From Brasenia schreberi (lineage: Eukaryota > Streptophyta > Magnoliopsida > Nymphaeales > Cabombaceae): a stretch of 64,000 nucleotides of DNA. Both the position numbers and the translations under genes were made by a program. This document shows positions 20,968 through 32,012 of this stretch, in pieces (the first letter of the stretch is position 1; each line of letters starts with the position of its first letter). The notes under the pieces are model-generated. The model was given only the letters and a program-made list of their open reading frames with translations. It ran no database searches and had not been told where the DNA came from. Where the stretch lies: the NCBI GenBank assembly GCA_036023115.1, contig JAYKKT010000076.1:1674001-1738000 (forward strand), read 5' to 3'.

Positions 20968-23837
20968 ATGTCAAAATCCAATCCAAGTGAAGTGTCGAGC
21001 CAAGGCTCATGCGCATCAAGTTCTCACTCTAGGAGGATTTTCAAAAACAAAATAAAACTAGATGAAATCGAGGACTTAAGAAGGGAATTTGAGGCCAAAA
21101 TCGATGCTCTCAGCCAAGAGGCTGAAGTAGGCGATTCGTGTTCATCAAACGGTGAACAAAGGCCTAAAAAGAAAATTGAAAAACCTCGCAAGCAAAAAGA
21201 AGCCTCCGTAATAGAAGGCAACCAATACCACGAGTCCTTCACACAAAAGGACCGTAAAGCCCTACAGCAGCTGCTGAAAGGGCAAAATAAAGAGAAAAGA
21301 AGCTACGCCCTGTCTGATTTCCTTCCTATGGATTACGAAACAGACAGTGACGATGAAATACCGAACTTCCATCGGTATGATGGCATGGGAGACCCTAGGT
21401 CTCACTTGCAGCTTTTCTCACGTCGAGCCCATAAAAAGAAAAAGGACTCGATGAAATGGGTGTATTGGTTCCCTCTATCCCTTAAAGGCACAGCTGCCAA
21501 ATGGCTGGCTTCCTACGACTTAAGCCAGTTCGCTACTTTTGAAGAGTTAGCGAACTGCTTCATGCAAAGATTTGCACACAACGTGGAAGTCACGCCAACC
21601 CTGAATACTTTAAGGGATACAAAGCAAGGCATGAACGAAGACGTGCATGCCTTCATTATAAGATGGAGGTCTCTTTTAGGCCAAGTGCGAGAGCCTATAT
21701 CCGAAGGATGCGCAGTAATGCTCATCCTGGATAATTTTAAAAGCGAGTTAAAAACCCTTCTCTCGCTCCATGAGATTTCAACTTTCCATAAGTTGATCAA
21801 AAAGCCTCCCTTTTCGAAACCAACTTGCGAAAAGGGACATACGACCACTTATGGAAAGGAAGTGCCGTTCCCAAAACACGTGTGGAAAAGCCCATTGCAT
21901 ATGGGCTGCCCACAACGGACAAAGGGGCAAAGCCCCATAAAATCGCCAATGTCCGGGTGGATCCAGGCATGGCGGGCACTTCTAAAAATTTCGAAAAAAT
22001 AGAAAATAAGAGAGAACGCAATTTTTCGAAACCAATTGAAAAACGGGAGTACACTCCGCTGGGGCAACCTGTGTCGGAGGTCCTAGACCTCCTACTTGCC
22101 CAGGGCATGATCGAACTCCCTGAAATCCCCGAAGGAGTCACGTCCAAAGGGGGGTATTTAAACCGGTTTTGCAAGTATCATCGGCTCAAAGGCCATGATA
22201 CCAAACGGTGCTTCTCTCTTCTAAATAAAATTGAGAACTTGATAGCGGAGGGCCGGCTCCAGGTCACTGCAGAATCTGAGCCACCTCAAGCTATCTTCAA
22301 GGAACCCTTTCCCAAACACGCCAGTGGCAGTGGGAAAGGAAAGGAGGTATGTACCCTCACCATTTCCAAGGAACTAGCGCAAAAGCCCGAACCTGGTCGA
22401 CCTGCTTGTGCGCCCATCCTTGTACTATACAAGAGGCCCGCCCAAGTCGTCATTCGGGGACCATCAAAAGTGGAAACCCCGGCAAAACCAGTTTTGAAAA
22501 TCCAAGGTTCTCCTCAGCTCATCCTTAGAGCCAAGTTTAGCGCGAACCCTAGGCTGGTCGTGGGGGAAGTCACTAGATCCGGGAGGATCTACCAACCCCC
22601 GCACCTTCAAGGTGCTCAAAAGGTGGTCAGTGTGCCTGGCCCCTCAAAAGCATGTATCCCTAGTGGTCCGCCAAAAGCAGATAAGGACAAAATCATCCTA
22701 AATCCTTATGATTTCGAAAACCACCTTTCAAAGATTCCTATTCACATGTCTATCCTAGAGCTTATCAAAACCTCGCCTAGGCATAGACTTGTCTTAGAGA
22801 AAATTCTAGAAAGGGCCAAGGTTGATTCGAACATAAGTCCGGAGTCCTTGTCTGCCCAAGTGGCTTTATTAGGAGCAAAATCGCCCATCACCTTTTCGGA
22901 AGATGATGTAGATAGACCCTACGAAACCCATAACCAGGCCCTGCATATCGAGGTGGTTCTAAACAACCACTCTCTGGACAGGTGCCTAGTCAATGGTGGA
23001 GGAGGGCTCAACATCCTTCCACTTCACGTGGCATACAAAATCGGAGTCACCTTGACTTCAGTAAACCCAAGCCCCATCGTTATCACTGGATACGATGGGA
23101 ATGCGTCTAGGCCTTTAGGATCCATCGAACTCCCCATGGAAACGGGAGGGATCGAACACACGGGGGTGTTCCATGTCTTGGACATCCACCCCCATTATAA
23201 CCTGTTGCTGGGAAGACCCTGGATACACAGTTTGTGCGTTGTGCCATCCACCTTCCACAAGTGTGTCAAGATCCCTTTTAGGGACCAAGTCGTAGTGATC
23301 CTAGGTGAGAGTCACCCACAACTTCAGGGGATCATAAACTCCCCTTGTTTATCGAGCTCCCAGGCCCATGAGGCTAACCTGGGGCAAATTATGGTTGAGC
23401 CACCTCGGCTCGTGTTGAACAACCCTAGGAAGGTTGTATGTGTGAAGGGGCCGCCCAAAGCAGGCCCCCTCCCGACTCTAATCCTCCTAGGAAAACCCAA
23501 GCGTTCCCTATTTCCAAAACCCCTAGACAAAAGGCCTTACGAGCCTAATATGGACGATAGCATGTTCCAGGACCACGACTTATATCCCATCTTTTCAAAA
23601 AACAAAAGGTCGTGGAACATGTTATTGAACATGGGCTACACGCCCTACAAAAGTCTAGGGGCACAAAACCAGGGTCTCCTAGAGCCCATCCTGCCTAGGG
23701 CCAACCCAAGCCGATATGGGATCGGCTATACTCCCCGAATACCGCCGGAGCCACCCCCTGTGACCACCTGGGTCAAGGGTGCCCCGGAGCCTGTCTTAGA
23801 AGAGACCTATGGTTTAGACCTCCTATTCCGAGTCTAA
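20968..23837 (+). pseudogene. gag-protease (ORF1) of A3, frameshifted and protease-mutant
   Basis: The first ATG in frame is 20968 (MSKSNPSEVSS); an upstream TTG codon is not a credible start in a plant. The N-terminus is Lys/Ser-rich with a coiled-coil-like stretch (EIEDLRREFEAKIDALSQE), then the capsid domain with WVYWFPLSLKGTAAKW. One G is missing near 21805, so the capsid frame ends at 22002, and the rest (zinc knuckle, protease, G-patch-like tail) is open in another frame to 23837. The protease loop reads VNGGGG (22990-22992) instead of VDGGGG, which removes the catalytic Asp by a G-to-A change in a CpG context. A3 therefore cannot make a working gag-protease itself, although its LTRs show that it moved recently. 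Confidence 0.93.
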
Positions 23838-23860
23838 CCCATAGTGTTTTCCCTTTGTAG
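23834..23860 (+). promoter_or_regulatory. candidate branch site and 3' splice site before pol (A3)
   Basis: CTAAC 23834-23838 with its A about 23 nt before the AG at 23860, separated by a pyrimidine-rich tract. Confidence 0.6.
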
Positions 23861-23951
23861 GTATGACGGAAGATCCCTTTTTCTAAAAATACCAAAAACA
23901 TTTAAAAACTTAAAATAAAAAAAAATCGAAAAACAAGAAAAACCAAAAACA

Positions 23952-26900
23952 ATGGAAAAGCAAAAACTCGAAAAAAGTGTGCTTTGTATAGTTCCCAAAG
24001 TTCTTGTTTTACAAAAACCCAAAAAAATCAAAAATTTGGAAAATACCAAAAAGATTTTGTACATAGCTGCCCCTGGTTTAACTTTGGCGAAAGAAAAGAA
24101 TTTCGAAAGAAACGTCGTCTGCATAGCCAGACCAAAAATTTCGAAATCACTTGAAAATCCAAGTACAAAACCAGGTTATTTTGAAAACCACGCATCAAGT
24201 TCCCTCGGGTCTAAAGTCCACGAGAATGATCGAAGCCCAGAAGTGGATCCCCCTGAGGAAGATCCCACTTCTGAGCTCCCAGAATTTCATAGAATTCTCG
24301 ATTTTGAAAGACCTTCCCAATCAGTAGGAGGAGATTTCGTAGAGGTGAACCTAGGGGATGATTCCAAGCCCAAAACCATCAAAATAGGCGCATGCTTGCA
24401 TGAAACTGAAAAGTTAGCATTCATTGCATTTCTACGAACCTATTTAGATGTGTTTGCATGGACGTATGAAGACATGCCGGGAATAGATCCCAGCATAGTC
24501 GAGCATCGTCTTCCCTTAGATGTAGGTGTAAAACCAATAAAGCAGAAGCTTAGGAAAATACACCCGAATGTACACACGCAAGTCAAAGAGGGTTTAGAAG
24601 ATCTGCTAAAAGCCGGATTTATAAAACCCATTGCGTATTCTGATTGGTTGTCAAATATCGTTGTAGTTCGAAAAACCAATGGGAAAATTCGAATATGCAT
24701 CGATTTCAGAAACCTGAATAAAGCCACTCCAAAGGATAATTATCCTTTACCAAACATGGATTTGATAGTCGATAGTACTGCAAATCATGAAATGTTTTCA
24801 TTTATGGATGGCTATTCAGGCTATAATCAAATCAAACTAAGCCCACGAGATCAGGGTAAGACCGCCTTCACAACCCCATGGGGCACGTACTGCTATACAG
24901 TCATGCCCTTTGGTTTGAAAAATGCCGGCGCAACATACCAACGAGCCATGAACACGATCTTCCATGATCAAATTCACGAGCTTGTAGAAGTGTATGTAGA
25001 TGATCTCTTGGCAAAATCCAAAACCCGATGCACCCATATCGAATGTTTACAAAAGATTTTCGAAAGGCTTAGGCTTTACAAAGTAAAGCTAAACCCTCAG
25101 AAATGTGTGTTCGGGGTAGAATCAGGAAAGCTTCTAGGCTTTATGGTGAGCCAAAGGGGAATAGAAGTCGACCCCTCTAAGTGTCGAGCCATCATAGACA
25201 TGGCTCCACCCTCCAATCTCACCCAAGTCCGTAGCCTCCAGGGTCGATTACAATCTGTGCGCCGATTCATATCGAATCTGGCAACCAGATGCGAACCCTT
25301 CAACAAACTGTTGAGGAAGGGTACGAAATTCTTATGGGATGACGAATGCCAAAAGTCCTTCGAGAGACTAAAGGCATACTTGGTTAATCCCCCCGTTTTG
25401 AATCCTCCAAAGCAAGGAAAACCGCTTTTATTATACATCTCCGTGCATATAAACGCTTTAGGAGCCCTGTTGGCTCAATACGAGGATGACACCCATAAGG
25501 AGTATGCCATCTACTATATTTCGAAAACTCTCTTGGCTTATGAACGAAATTATCAAGCCATGGAGAAGACGTGCTTGGCCCTAGTCTGGGCCTGCCAGAA
25601 ATTCAGACACTACTTCCTAGATCATGAGATCTGGATAGTGTCCAAGCTTGATCCAATCAAGCACTTGTTCGAAAAACCCATTCTCACGGGTAGATTGGGC
25701 AAATGGCAACTCCTTCTAATGGAGTATGATCTAAAATACCATCACCAGATCTCCGTTAAGGGGCAAGCCCTAGCAGATTACGTGGCTGACTTCCCCTTGG
25801 AGGACGCATATCCCACTCTTGTCGAAATGCCTGATGAAGGCATATTGCAAAACCATTTTCAAAACCACATTTTGGCAAATTCTTTTGAAAACCAAGTGTG
25901 GAAGATGCACTTCGACGGGGCACGAAACCAACGAGGGGCTGGTGCCGGGATCATCCTAATCTCCCCTGAAAAGGGTGAGATTCCCATAGCGGTCCGCTTA
26001 GATTTCGAATGTTCCAACAACGTAGCTGAGTATGAAGCACTCATACAAGGCTTAAGGATTTCGAAAACTCTAGGGGCATCATGCATCGAGGTCTTTGGAG
26101 ATTCGCTCCTTGTCATAAACCAGGTTTTAAAAATTTGGCAAGTACGTACTGAAAAACTACTTCCATATCACGAGTTGGCCACTCGATTGGTCCAATCCTT
26201 CCAGTCGTGTAAGCTCACACACGTGGGAAGAGAGGACAATGGCATCGCCGATGCCCTCTCTTCCTTGGGTTCAGCCCTGAAGGTCGATCCCATTTCAGGG
26301 ACCAGATCTTTGGAAATATGGCATGCGCCCCATCCATCCACACACGACTTGGATATTTGCCAAAACAACCCAGAGTCTGTTGAAAAGCCCTGGTTCTATG
26401 ACATAAAACAATTTTTAGAAAATGGGGGATTCACCGAGGATGCCACATCCAAAGATAGGGCATTCATTCGTAAGATTTCGACCCGATACACCATTCTGGG
26501 TGGGGTCTTATACAAAAAGAGTTTTACCGGCATTCTGCTTAGGTGTATCGACCTGGAGGAGGCTAGGATAGTGATGCACGAGTTCCACGATGGAGAATGT
26601 GGAGGTCATGTTAATGCCAACATGATGGCGATGAAAATACTTAGAGGGGGTTATTTCTGGTCCACCCTGAAAAAGGATTGTCACGATCATGTTAGGAAGT
26701 GTCATCCATGTCAAGTGCATGGGCACGCCATTCATATCCCTTCATCTGCATTGCATTCCGTGGTCAGCCCCTGGCCATTTACCATGTGGGCGTTTGACAT
26801 TGTAGGCCCCATATTTCCAAAGGCCTCGAATGGGCATCGTTTTATTTTAGCAGCCACTGAGTATTTCTCCAAGTGGGTGGAAGCCATTTCCCTAACGAAT

Positions 26901-27638
26901 GTGATGGGGCAACATGTGGTGGCTTTCATCCGGAGGAATATCTTGGCTCGATTTGGGGTTCCACGAGACCTTGTGTCTGATAATGGTACCCCATTTAAGA
27001 ACGAGCGGATGGTTAAGTTGTGCAACACGTATGGCATAACTCACCACTTCTCCTCGCCCTACTACCCTCAAGGCAACGGCCAAGCCGAAGCCACAAACAA
27101 GACTCTCATTGGTATCATTGAGAAGACCTTAGAGAAGGGTAGGAGGTGGCATGAGAAGCTGGATGAAGCCTTATGGGCTTATAGGACTTCCATCCGGACT
27201 CCCACGAATGCCACACCATTCGAATTGGTCTATGGCACAAACGCCATTCTTCCCATTCATACCCAACTGCATTCATTTCATACATCCATTGCACTCGACC
27301 TTCCCCTAGAGACGCTTCAGCATGCTAGGATGGCCGAACTAGATTTGCTAGATGAAAGGCGACTCCTTGCCATGGATCATGCTCGTGCATACCGGCAAAG
27401 GATAGCCCGACATTATAGCAAACACATGAGACCTCGCCACTTTGAAGTGGGAGATCTGGTCTTGAAAACCATCCACCATCGTGGCCCACACCCCCTAGGC
27501 AAGTGGCGCCCCAACTGGGAGGGACCCTATGTTGTACGAGCAACCACTACGAGCAATTCGTATTGGTTGATCGATGTAGAAGGTAGGAATTTAGCAGATC
27601 CTATCAATATTCAATACTTAAAGAAGTATCATGTGTAG
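23952..27638 (+). CDS. pol polyprotein (ORF2), 1228 aa, A3, intact
   Basis: The ATG is in AACAATGG context; there is no stop or frameshift. The order is: a Lys-rich N-terminal ~200 residues of unknown role; RT about 205-385 with FMDGYSGYNQ and catalytic YVDD (348-351); first RNase H about 490-615, degenerate (LYISVHVNALG where active enzymes have TDAS); archaeal-type RNase H about 650-770 with D655, E693, D717 and D767 as the expected metal ligands; integrase with an HHCC zinc finger (CHPC at 917-920), D949, D1010 and E1046 (D-35-E spacing), and a C-terminal GPY module ending LKKYHV. No chromodomain is seen. It makes and integrates the cDNA. Protease is encoded in ORF1, so cleavage of this protein depends on ORF1 from this or another copy. 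Confidence 0.95.
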   Translation: MEKQKLEKSVLCIVPKVLVLQKPKKIKNLENTKKILYIAAPGLTLAKEKNFERNVVCIARPKISKSLENPSTKPGYFENHASSSLGSKVHENDRSPEVDPPEEDPTSELPEFHRILDFERPSQSVGGDFVEVNLGDDSKPKTIKIGACLHETEKLAFIAFLRTYLDVFAWTYEDMPGIDPSIVEHRLPLDVGVKPIKQKLRKIHPNVHTQVKEGLEDLLKAGFIKPIAYSDWLSNIVVVRKTNGKIRICIDFRNLNKATPKDNYPLPNMDLIVDSTANHEMFSFMDGYSGYNQIKLSPRDQGKTAFTTPWGTYCYTVMPFGLKNAGATYQRAMNTIFHDQIHELVEVYVDDLLAKSKTRCTHIECLQKIFERLRLYKVKLNPQKCVFGVESGKLLGFMVSQRGIEVDPSKCRAIIDMAPPSNLTQVRSLQGRLQSVRRFISNLATRCEPFNKLLRKGTKFLWDDECQKSFERLKAYLVNPPVLNPPKQGKPLLLYISVHINALGALLAQYEDDTHKEYAIYYISKTLLAYERNYQAMEKTCLALVWACQKFRHYFLDHEIWIVSKLDPIKHLFEKPILTGRLGKWQLLLMEYDLKYHHQISVKGQALADYVADFPLEDAYPTLVEMPDEGILQNHFQNHILANSFENQVWKMHFDGARNQRGAGAGIILISPEKGEIPIAVRLDFECSNNVAEYEALIQGLRISKTLGASCIEVFGDSLLVINQVLKIWQVRTEKLLPYHELATRLVQSFQSCKLTHVGREDNGIADALSSLGSALKVDPISGTRSLEIWHAPHPSTHDLDICQNNPESVEKPWFYDIKQFLENGGFTEDATSKDRAFIRKISTRYTILGGVLYKKSFTGILLRCIDLEEARIVMHEFHDGECGGHVNANMMAMKILRGGYFWSTLKKDCHDHVRKCHPCQVHGHAIHIPSSALHSVVSPWPFTMWAFDIVGPIFPKASNGHRFILAATEYFSKWVEAISLTNVMGQHVVAFIRRNILARFGVPRDLVSDNGTPFKNERMVKLCNTYGITHHFSSPYYPQGNGQAEATNKTLIGIIEKTLEKGRRWHEKLDEALWAYRTSIRTPTNATPFELVYGTNAILPIHTQLHSFHTSIALDLPLETLQHARMAELDLLDERRLLAMDHARAYRQRIARHYSKHMRPRHFEVGDLVLKTIHHRGPHPLGKWRPNWEGPYVVRATTTSNSYWLIDVEGRNLADPINIQYLKKYHV

Positions 27639-28813
27639 GATCTGGATTAAATTCCAGTTTTGAAAAATTTTAGAGGGATAGCTGCCCTGAGACGTGTGAA
27701 TAAGGTGCAAAGGCGAACTCGTGTGACCCTAAGTGAGAGAATTCGCACTTGTGAAAGAGTGGAGTTTTCAAAATCGTGGTTGCATTTCAAAATCCTTCTT
27801 CTTACAAAGAAAGGCCTAGTTCAACATAGCAAGATACTTGCAAGTAGTACGTGCTATTTCTAAATAGGCTGATCTGGAATGGATCGAGTGTATGCTTGGG
27901 ATAAGTCCTCCCCTCTTCTCTTCTCCTTCCAAAAGGAAAACAAAGGCCCAAACCAAAAAGGGAATTTCCCATTTAAAGTCTCTTTCCAAAAGAAAGAAAC
28001 CAGACTTCAAAAAGAAAAATCGATTCTCTTATGAAAAAGAGGGATTAAAGAAAAAATACTCCCAAAGGGAGACCCTCTATGGAAAAAAGGAAAAAGAGGC
28101 CAAAAAGCTCAAAAAGAGCAGTTTTCCGCCTTCTATGCCTTAAACCACGGGACGTTTCAGAAGGGACCGTGGTATCTCTTTCCCATCCCTGGCTTATCCC
28201 AAGCTAAAGCATGGTTCATTTCGAGGAATCCTAAAGTAAAAATAGGATTTACCTACTTGAATTTCATCTTGTTTGAGAATTCGACCTTTCGAGTAAGGCG
28301 TAGGAATTTGAAATGAGGCTTGTTTTCTTATAAAACCTCCGCTAGATAAGCGAGTGTTAAGACTCAAACAAGGGCAAGCACGAAGAGCTCGAGATCCTTA
28401 GGATCGAGGCTCAAGACAGTTGTCCCCTTTTGTAAATAGCTTTTGTAAATAAGTTTTAAAAACCGAACATCGAACAGCATAGGGTTTTTGCTCACTTGGA
28501 GCAGTAGGCTTTTGTAAGTCTCTAGAGTTCGACCACACCTGGTCTCTGGGAGGTCGCCACTCTTGGCACCACACCCATGTCATCTGCATTCCACGCATGG
28601 TACTTGCATGAACATGATCCCATTTAGGACCAGATTTCATAAGTGAACCCTTTGGCGTGGTATCTCCTCCTACCAGAGTTTGTAAAATTGAGATTTTGCT
28701 AAAATGGGACGATCCCATATTCTTCGTGGCTAGATCTAGGGAGACATTGAAAGGGGTGTTTGTCGTCTTTGCCCTTATCCAAATCTATTTGGACAAGGCC
28801 AAAGAGGGGCATC
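27639..28813 (+). other. A3 3' noncoding region and polypurine tract
   Basis: Same layout as in A1: nested stem 28038-28078, ACCACGG/CCGTGGT 28144-28173, pre-tract hairpin 28773-28798, polypurine tract 28801-28813. No gene is seen. Confidence 0.85.
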
Positions 28814-31800
28814 TGTAAACACCCCGAAATCCCACGAATTTCTTAAACGAATCTGGTTTTATACAAGCAGCCCCAAAGGGCCATTTTGAGTTTGGAAACC
28901 CAGGAGCCTTCCAAACAACCCTGTATATATGTTTTAAACTTTATCTTTCAAAAACATATAATATAGCTTTTGAAAACCCTTTTAAAACATGTTTTGAAAC
29001 CCCGAAGTAGCTTGGCCTGATCAAGACAGGACCAGGAGAGCCAAGAAGAGCCCGGAACCGGAGCACCTGTCGAGCCCGGCGCAGCAACTCTTGCATCTGA
29101 TTCACACCCCAGGATCTCGAACGTCCAAGACCCTGTTCTTACCAAAATATCATTTGAAGTCATCTCCGGAAGGCAGAAACGGAGGCGGACGACCATGTTG
29201 GCGAAGACCCAACGCAGACGGAGTACTGATGCTGTCAGGCCCCGCACGAATCGTCCGTTTCGAACCCAGCTCGAAGGAGTCAGAGTTCAGTTTGGATTGA
29301 ATCTGGACCATATATATCCAGATCCCAATCCAAACCCATATGTGGACTTGGATTTGGATTTGGATCCAGAGATCCAATCCAATATCCATATCCATGGCCC
29401 ACATCACCTTCTCATAAATGGAGGTGGGGCCCACTTGAAATTCACGTGGGATATTGGGCATGAGAGAGAGTGGGGGTGATAAATATCAAGAGTGTTGTAT
29501 TAAGCTTGACTTGTGTGTCAAGTTTGGGTTTAATCTTGTGGTTTAGCCTAATTAAGTGGGTTTAAGCTTGTAATTAGCTAAAACCTAACCTAGGGCTGCA
29601 CCAACATGGGGTGATCAAGGTCTATGGGCCATGCTAAGGGAGCTCCTTCACCTAAACCTAACCCAAAATGCCTAAACCTAGCCTAAACCCCTAATCCACC
29701 CCTAATCTGAACCTAATCACCTAACCCACTTCCCTAATCCCGGCCTAATCCCGACCTAATCACCTAACCCACTCCCCTAATCCTTCCCTAAACCTAGATT
29801 AATTTCCCTAATCCTAGCCTAAACCTAGCCTAAACCACCTAACCTAGCTCACTAAACCTCACCCTAAAACCCAACCACCTAACCTAGCCCTAAACCACCC
29901 TTAGCCCACGATTTTCCCAAACACCTAGTTTTAAAATATCTGGCCCAATCCCATCCAGCCCACCTTATCTACATACTACCCTACCTAAACCACCTAACCA
30001 CTACCCACAACCCAGCCCTAACCGACCTACCCATCCCCTATTTAAACCCCCCCCATTGTGGGCGGGTTTTCCAAGTGGGAACGACTTTCCACTCCCAGCC
30101 GGGCCCTCTTCCTCTCCCATCTCTCACCCGTCTTCCCAGCAGTTCCAGCCCCACCAGCCGCCACCTGCTCCGCCACTCTCCCTCTTCCATCCACCATCAC
30201 TGCCCCACCAGCCGGACGCCACCACCTCACTCAGCCGGGCCCTCTCCTTCTCCCATCTTCCACCAGCCGACAGCCACCTTTGCCGCCACTCCTTCCCATT
30301 CGGTAAGTCCCCCTAACTCCCTCAAAACCACTCTCTACCACCTCTCCACTCTTAGCCACCCATCTTCCCCTTAGCTCAGCCTCTTTGCCGCCACCACCTA
30401 AGCCTAGCCGAACCTAGGATAACCCAAGTGGCTGGCCACTACTCAGCCACCACCTCCCATTCGGCCGACCTCCCCCTAGGCGTCCTCTTTGGCCTTCCCA
30501 CTAGCTCACCTTTTAGGTCCAGTTTCCCTAAGTCCCTAACTTACCTAGTGACCCTAAGACCCACTTAGTCAGCCACTCTAAACTCCCTACTTGGAGGCGC
30601 CGCCCACTTGCCACCGGTCCCCTTCGAGGCGTCCATCCCGCGCCCCATTTGCAGCCGGCCAGCACTCTTGGTCACACACCTTCGCGGAGCTCCCATTTGC
30701 AGCCCAAAGCCAAGGCCACGCTCAAGCAAGACCACTACGGACCAGCTACTTGTAAGTTTCTAAACTCGGTCTTTAGTCATACGCTTGCTTGAAATTCAAT
30801 TTGATACGGGGTTGTAATAACGGAGCATAGTCTCCCCCCGCTTGTAATAACGTGGCTTGGCACAACCACACACGTGCACTCTCTTAGTCGTGCACGATTT
30901 TGAACACACACGGGCCTAATCAGCCCCTAATATATAAGTGTACGTATATATTTCATTTCCGAAGGGTTTTGTTTAAGTTGGGTGTGTTGTCTTTCAATTT
31001 AAACACTCTCACACACATTGAGCTTTCGCTCTTATTTGAAAGACCCAAGTAAGGGCCGACCTATACTATTTGGGTTTCATTTCATGTCGTGTGAGTAAGT
31101 CTTTCAATTTAAACACTCTCACACACATTGAGCTTTCGCTCTTACTCCCAAGACCTTAGTAAAGGCCTTATTGCAGTTATATTTGGGTTTCATTTATGTC
31201 GTGTGTGTAGTACTTCAATTCAAGCACTCTCACACACATTGAGCCTTCGCTCTTACTCCCAAGACCTTAGTCAAGGCCATACTGCAATTTATATTTGGGT
31301 TTAATTTCATGTCGTGTGTGTAAGTCTTTCAATTCAAACACGCACCCACATTGAGCCTTCGCTCTTATTTGCAAGACCCGAGTAAGGGCTCATATACATA
31401 AGATATATACATATCTCCCTTCGGTTATTTCCCTTCGGTTATTTCCCTTCGGTTATTTCCCTTCGGTTATTTCCCTTCTGTTATTTCCCTTCAGCATTGT
31501 CTTTACATTTCGGGTTTTCCCTTTGGAGTAGCGTGAGTTTGCATTGCATCTACGCCATACCACGAGGTAGGACGCATATTGCATCGAAGCAACCCCCGCT
31601 CGAATTCGCCCATGTAGTGGAGTGTTCATAACACACAAACTAGGCGACCCAAAAAGGGATAAAAGAAAAGACTTAGGCACGTGCAAATCCACGTGATCTA
31701 AAACATGCAATCGCATCTTAAAGACCCGAAATAGACACCTCGAACCGTTTCGTAGACTTTCTCCCTAAAACTCGATTTTTGCAAAAGCGTACAGACTGAC

Positions 31801-32007
31801 CCTTGCGCATCGGTGCAAGAAAGTCTGCGACGACAAGAGCTCACTTGCTCACAGTCGCCACGTTTAGAAGTCAGTATTGATATATCTTCGCTAGCTTAAG
31901 TAAGCTAGCTGGCACGCCCTGTTTGTATACATAGGCCTTAGACGCACGATAAGATCCACTCCAAGCCACGAAAGGGGCGAAGAGGTGGGGATTTTCGCGC
32001 GTCTACA
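28814..32007 (+). repeat. 3' LTR of A3
   Basis: 3194 bp. It is nearly identical to the 5' copy: extra AT near 29937, A-to-G in the U3 hairpin near 29303, and C-to-T in GAGGCGGGG near the end (31986). Confidence 0.95.
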
Positions 32008-32012
32008 AGTAT
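32008..32012 (+). repeat. TSD AGTAT, right copy (A3)
   Basis: Matches 17631-17635; A2 pol resumes here. Confidence 0.95.

Larger units (their letters stand above)
17636..32007 (+). mobile_element. A3: complete Tat-lineage element (14,372 bp)
   Basis: Two LTRs (3192 and 3194 bp), a primer binding site, ORF1, ORF2, a polypurine tract and the 5-bp TSD AGTAT. By eye the LTRs differ by about two substitutions and one 2-bp indel, so insertion was very recent. ORF1 is frameshifted and its protease aspartate is mutated; ORF2 is intact. Confidence 0.96.
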
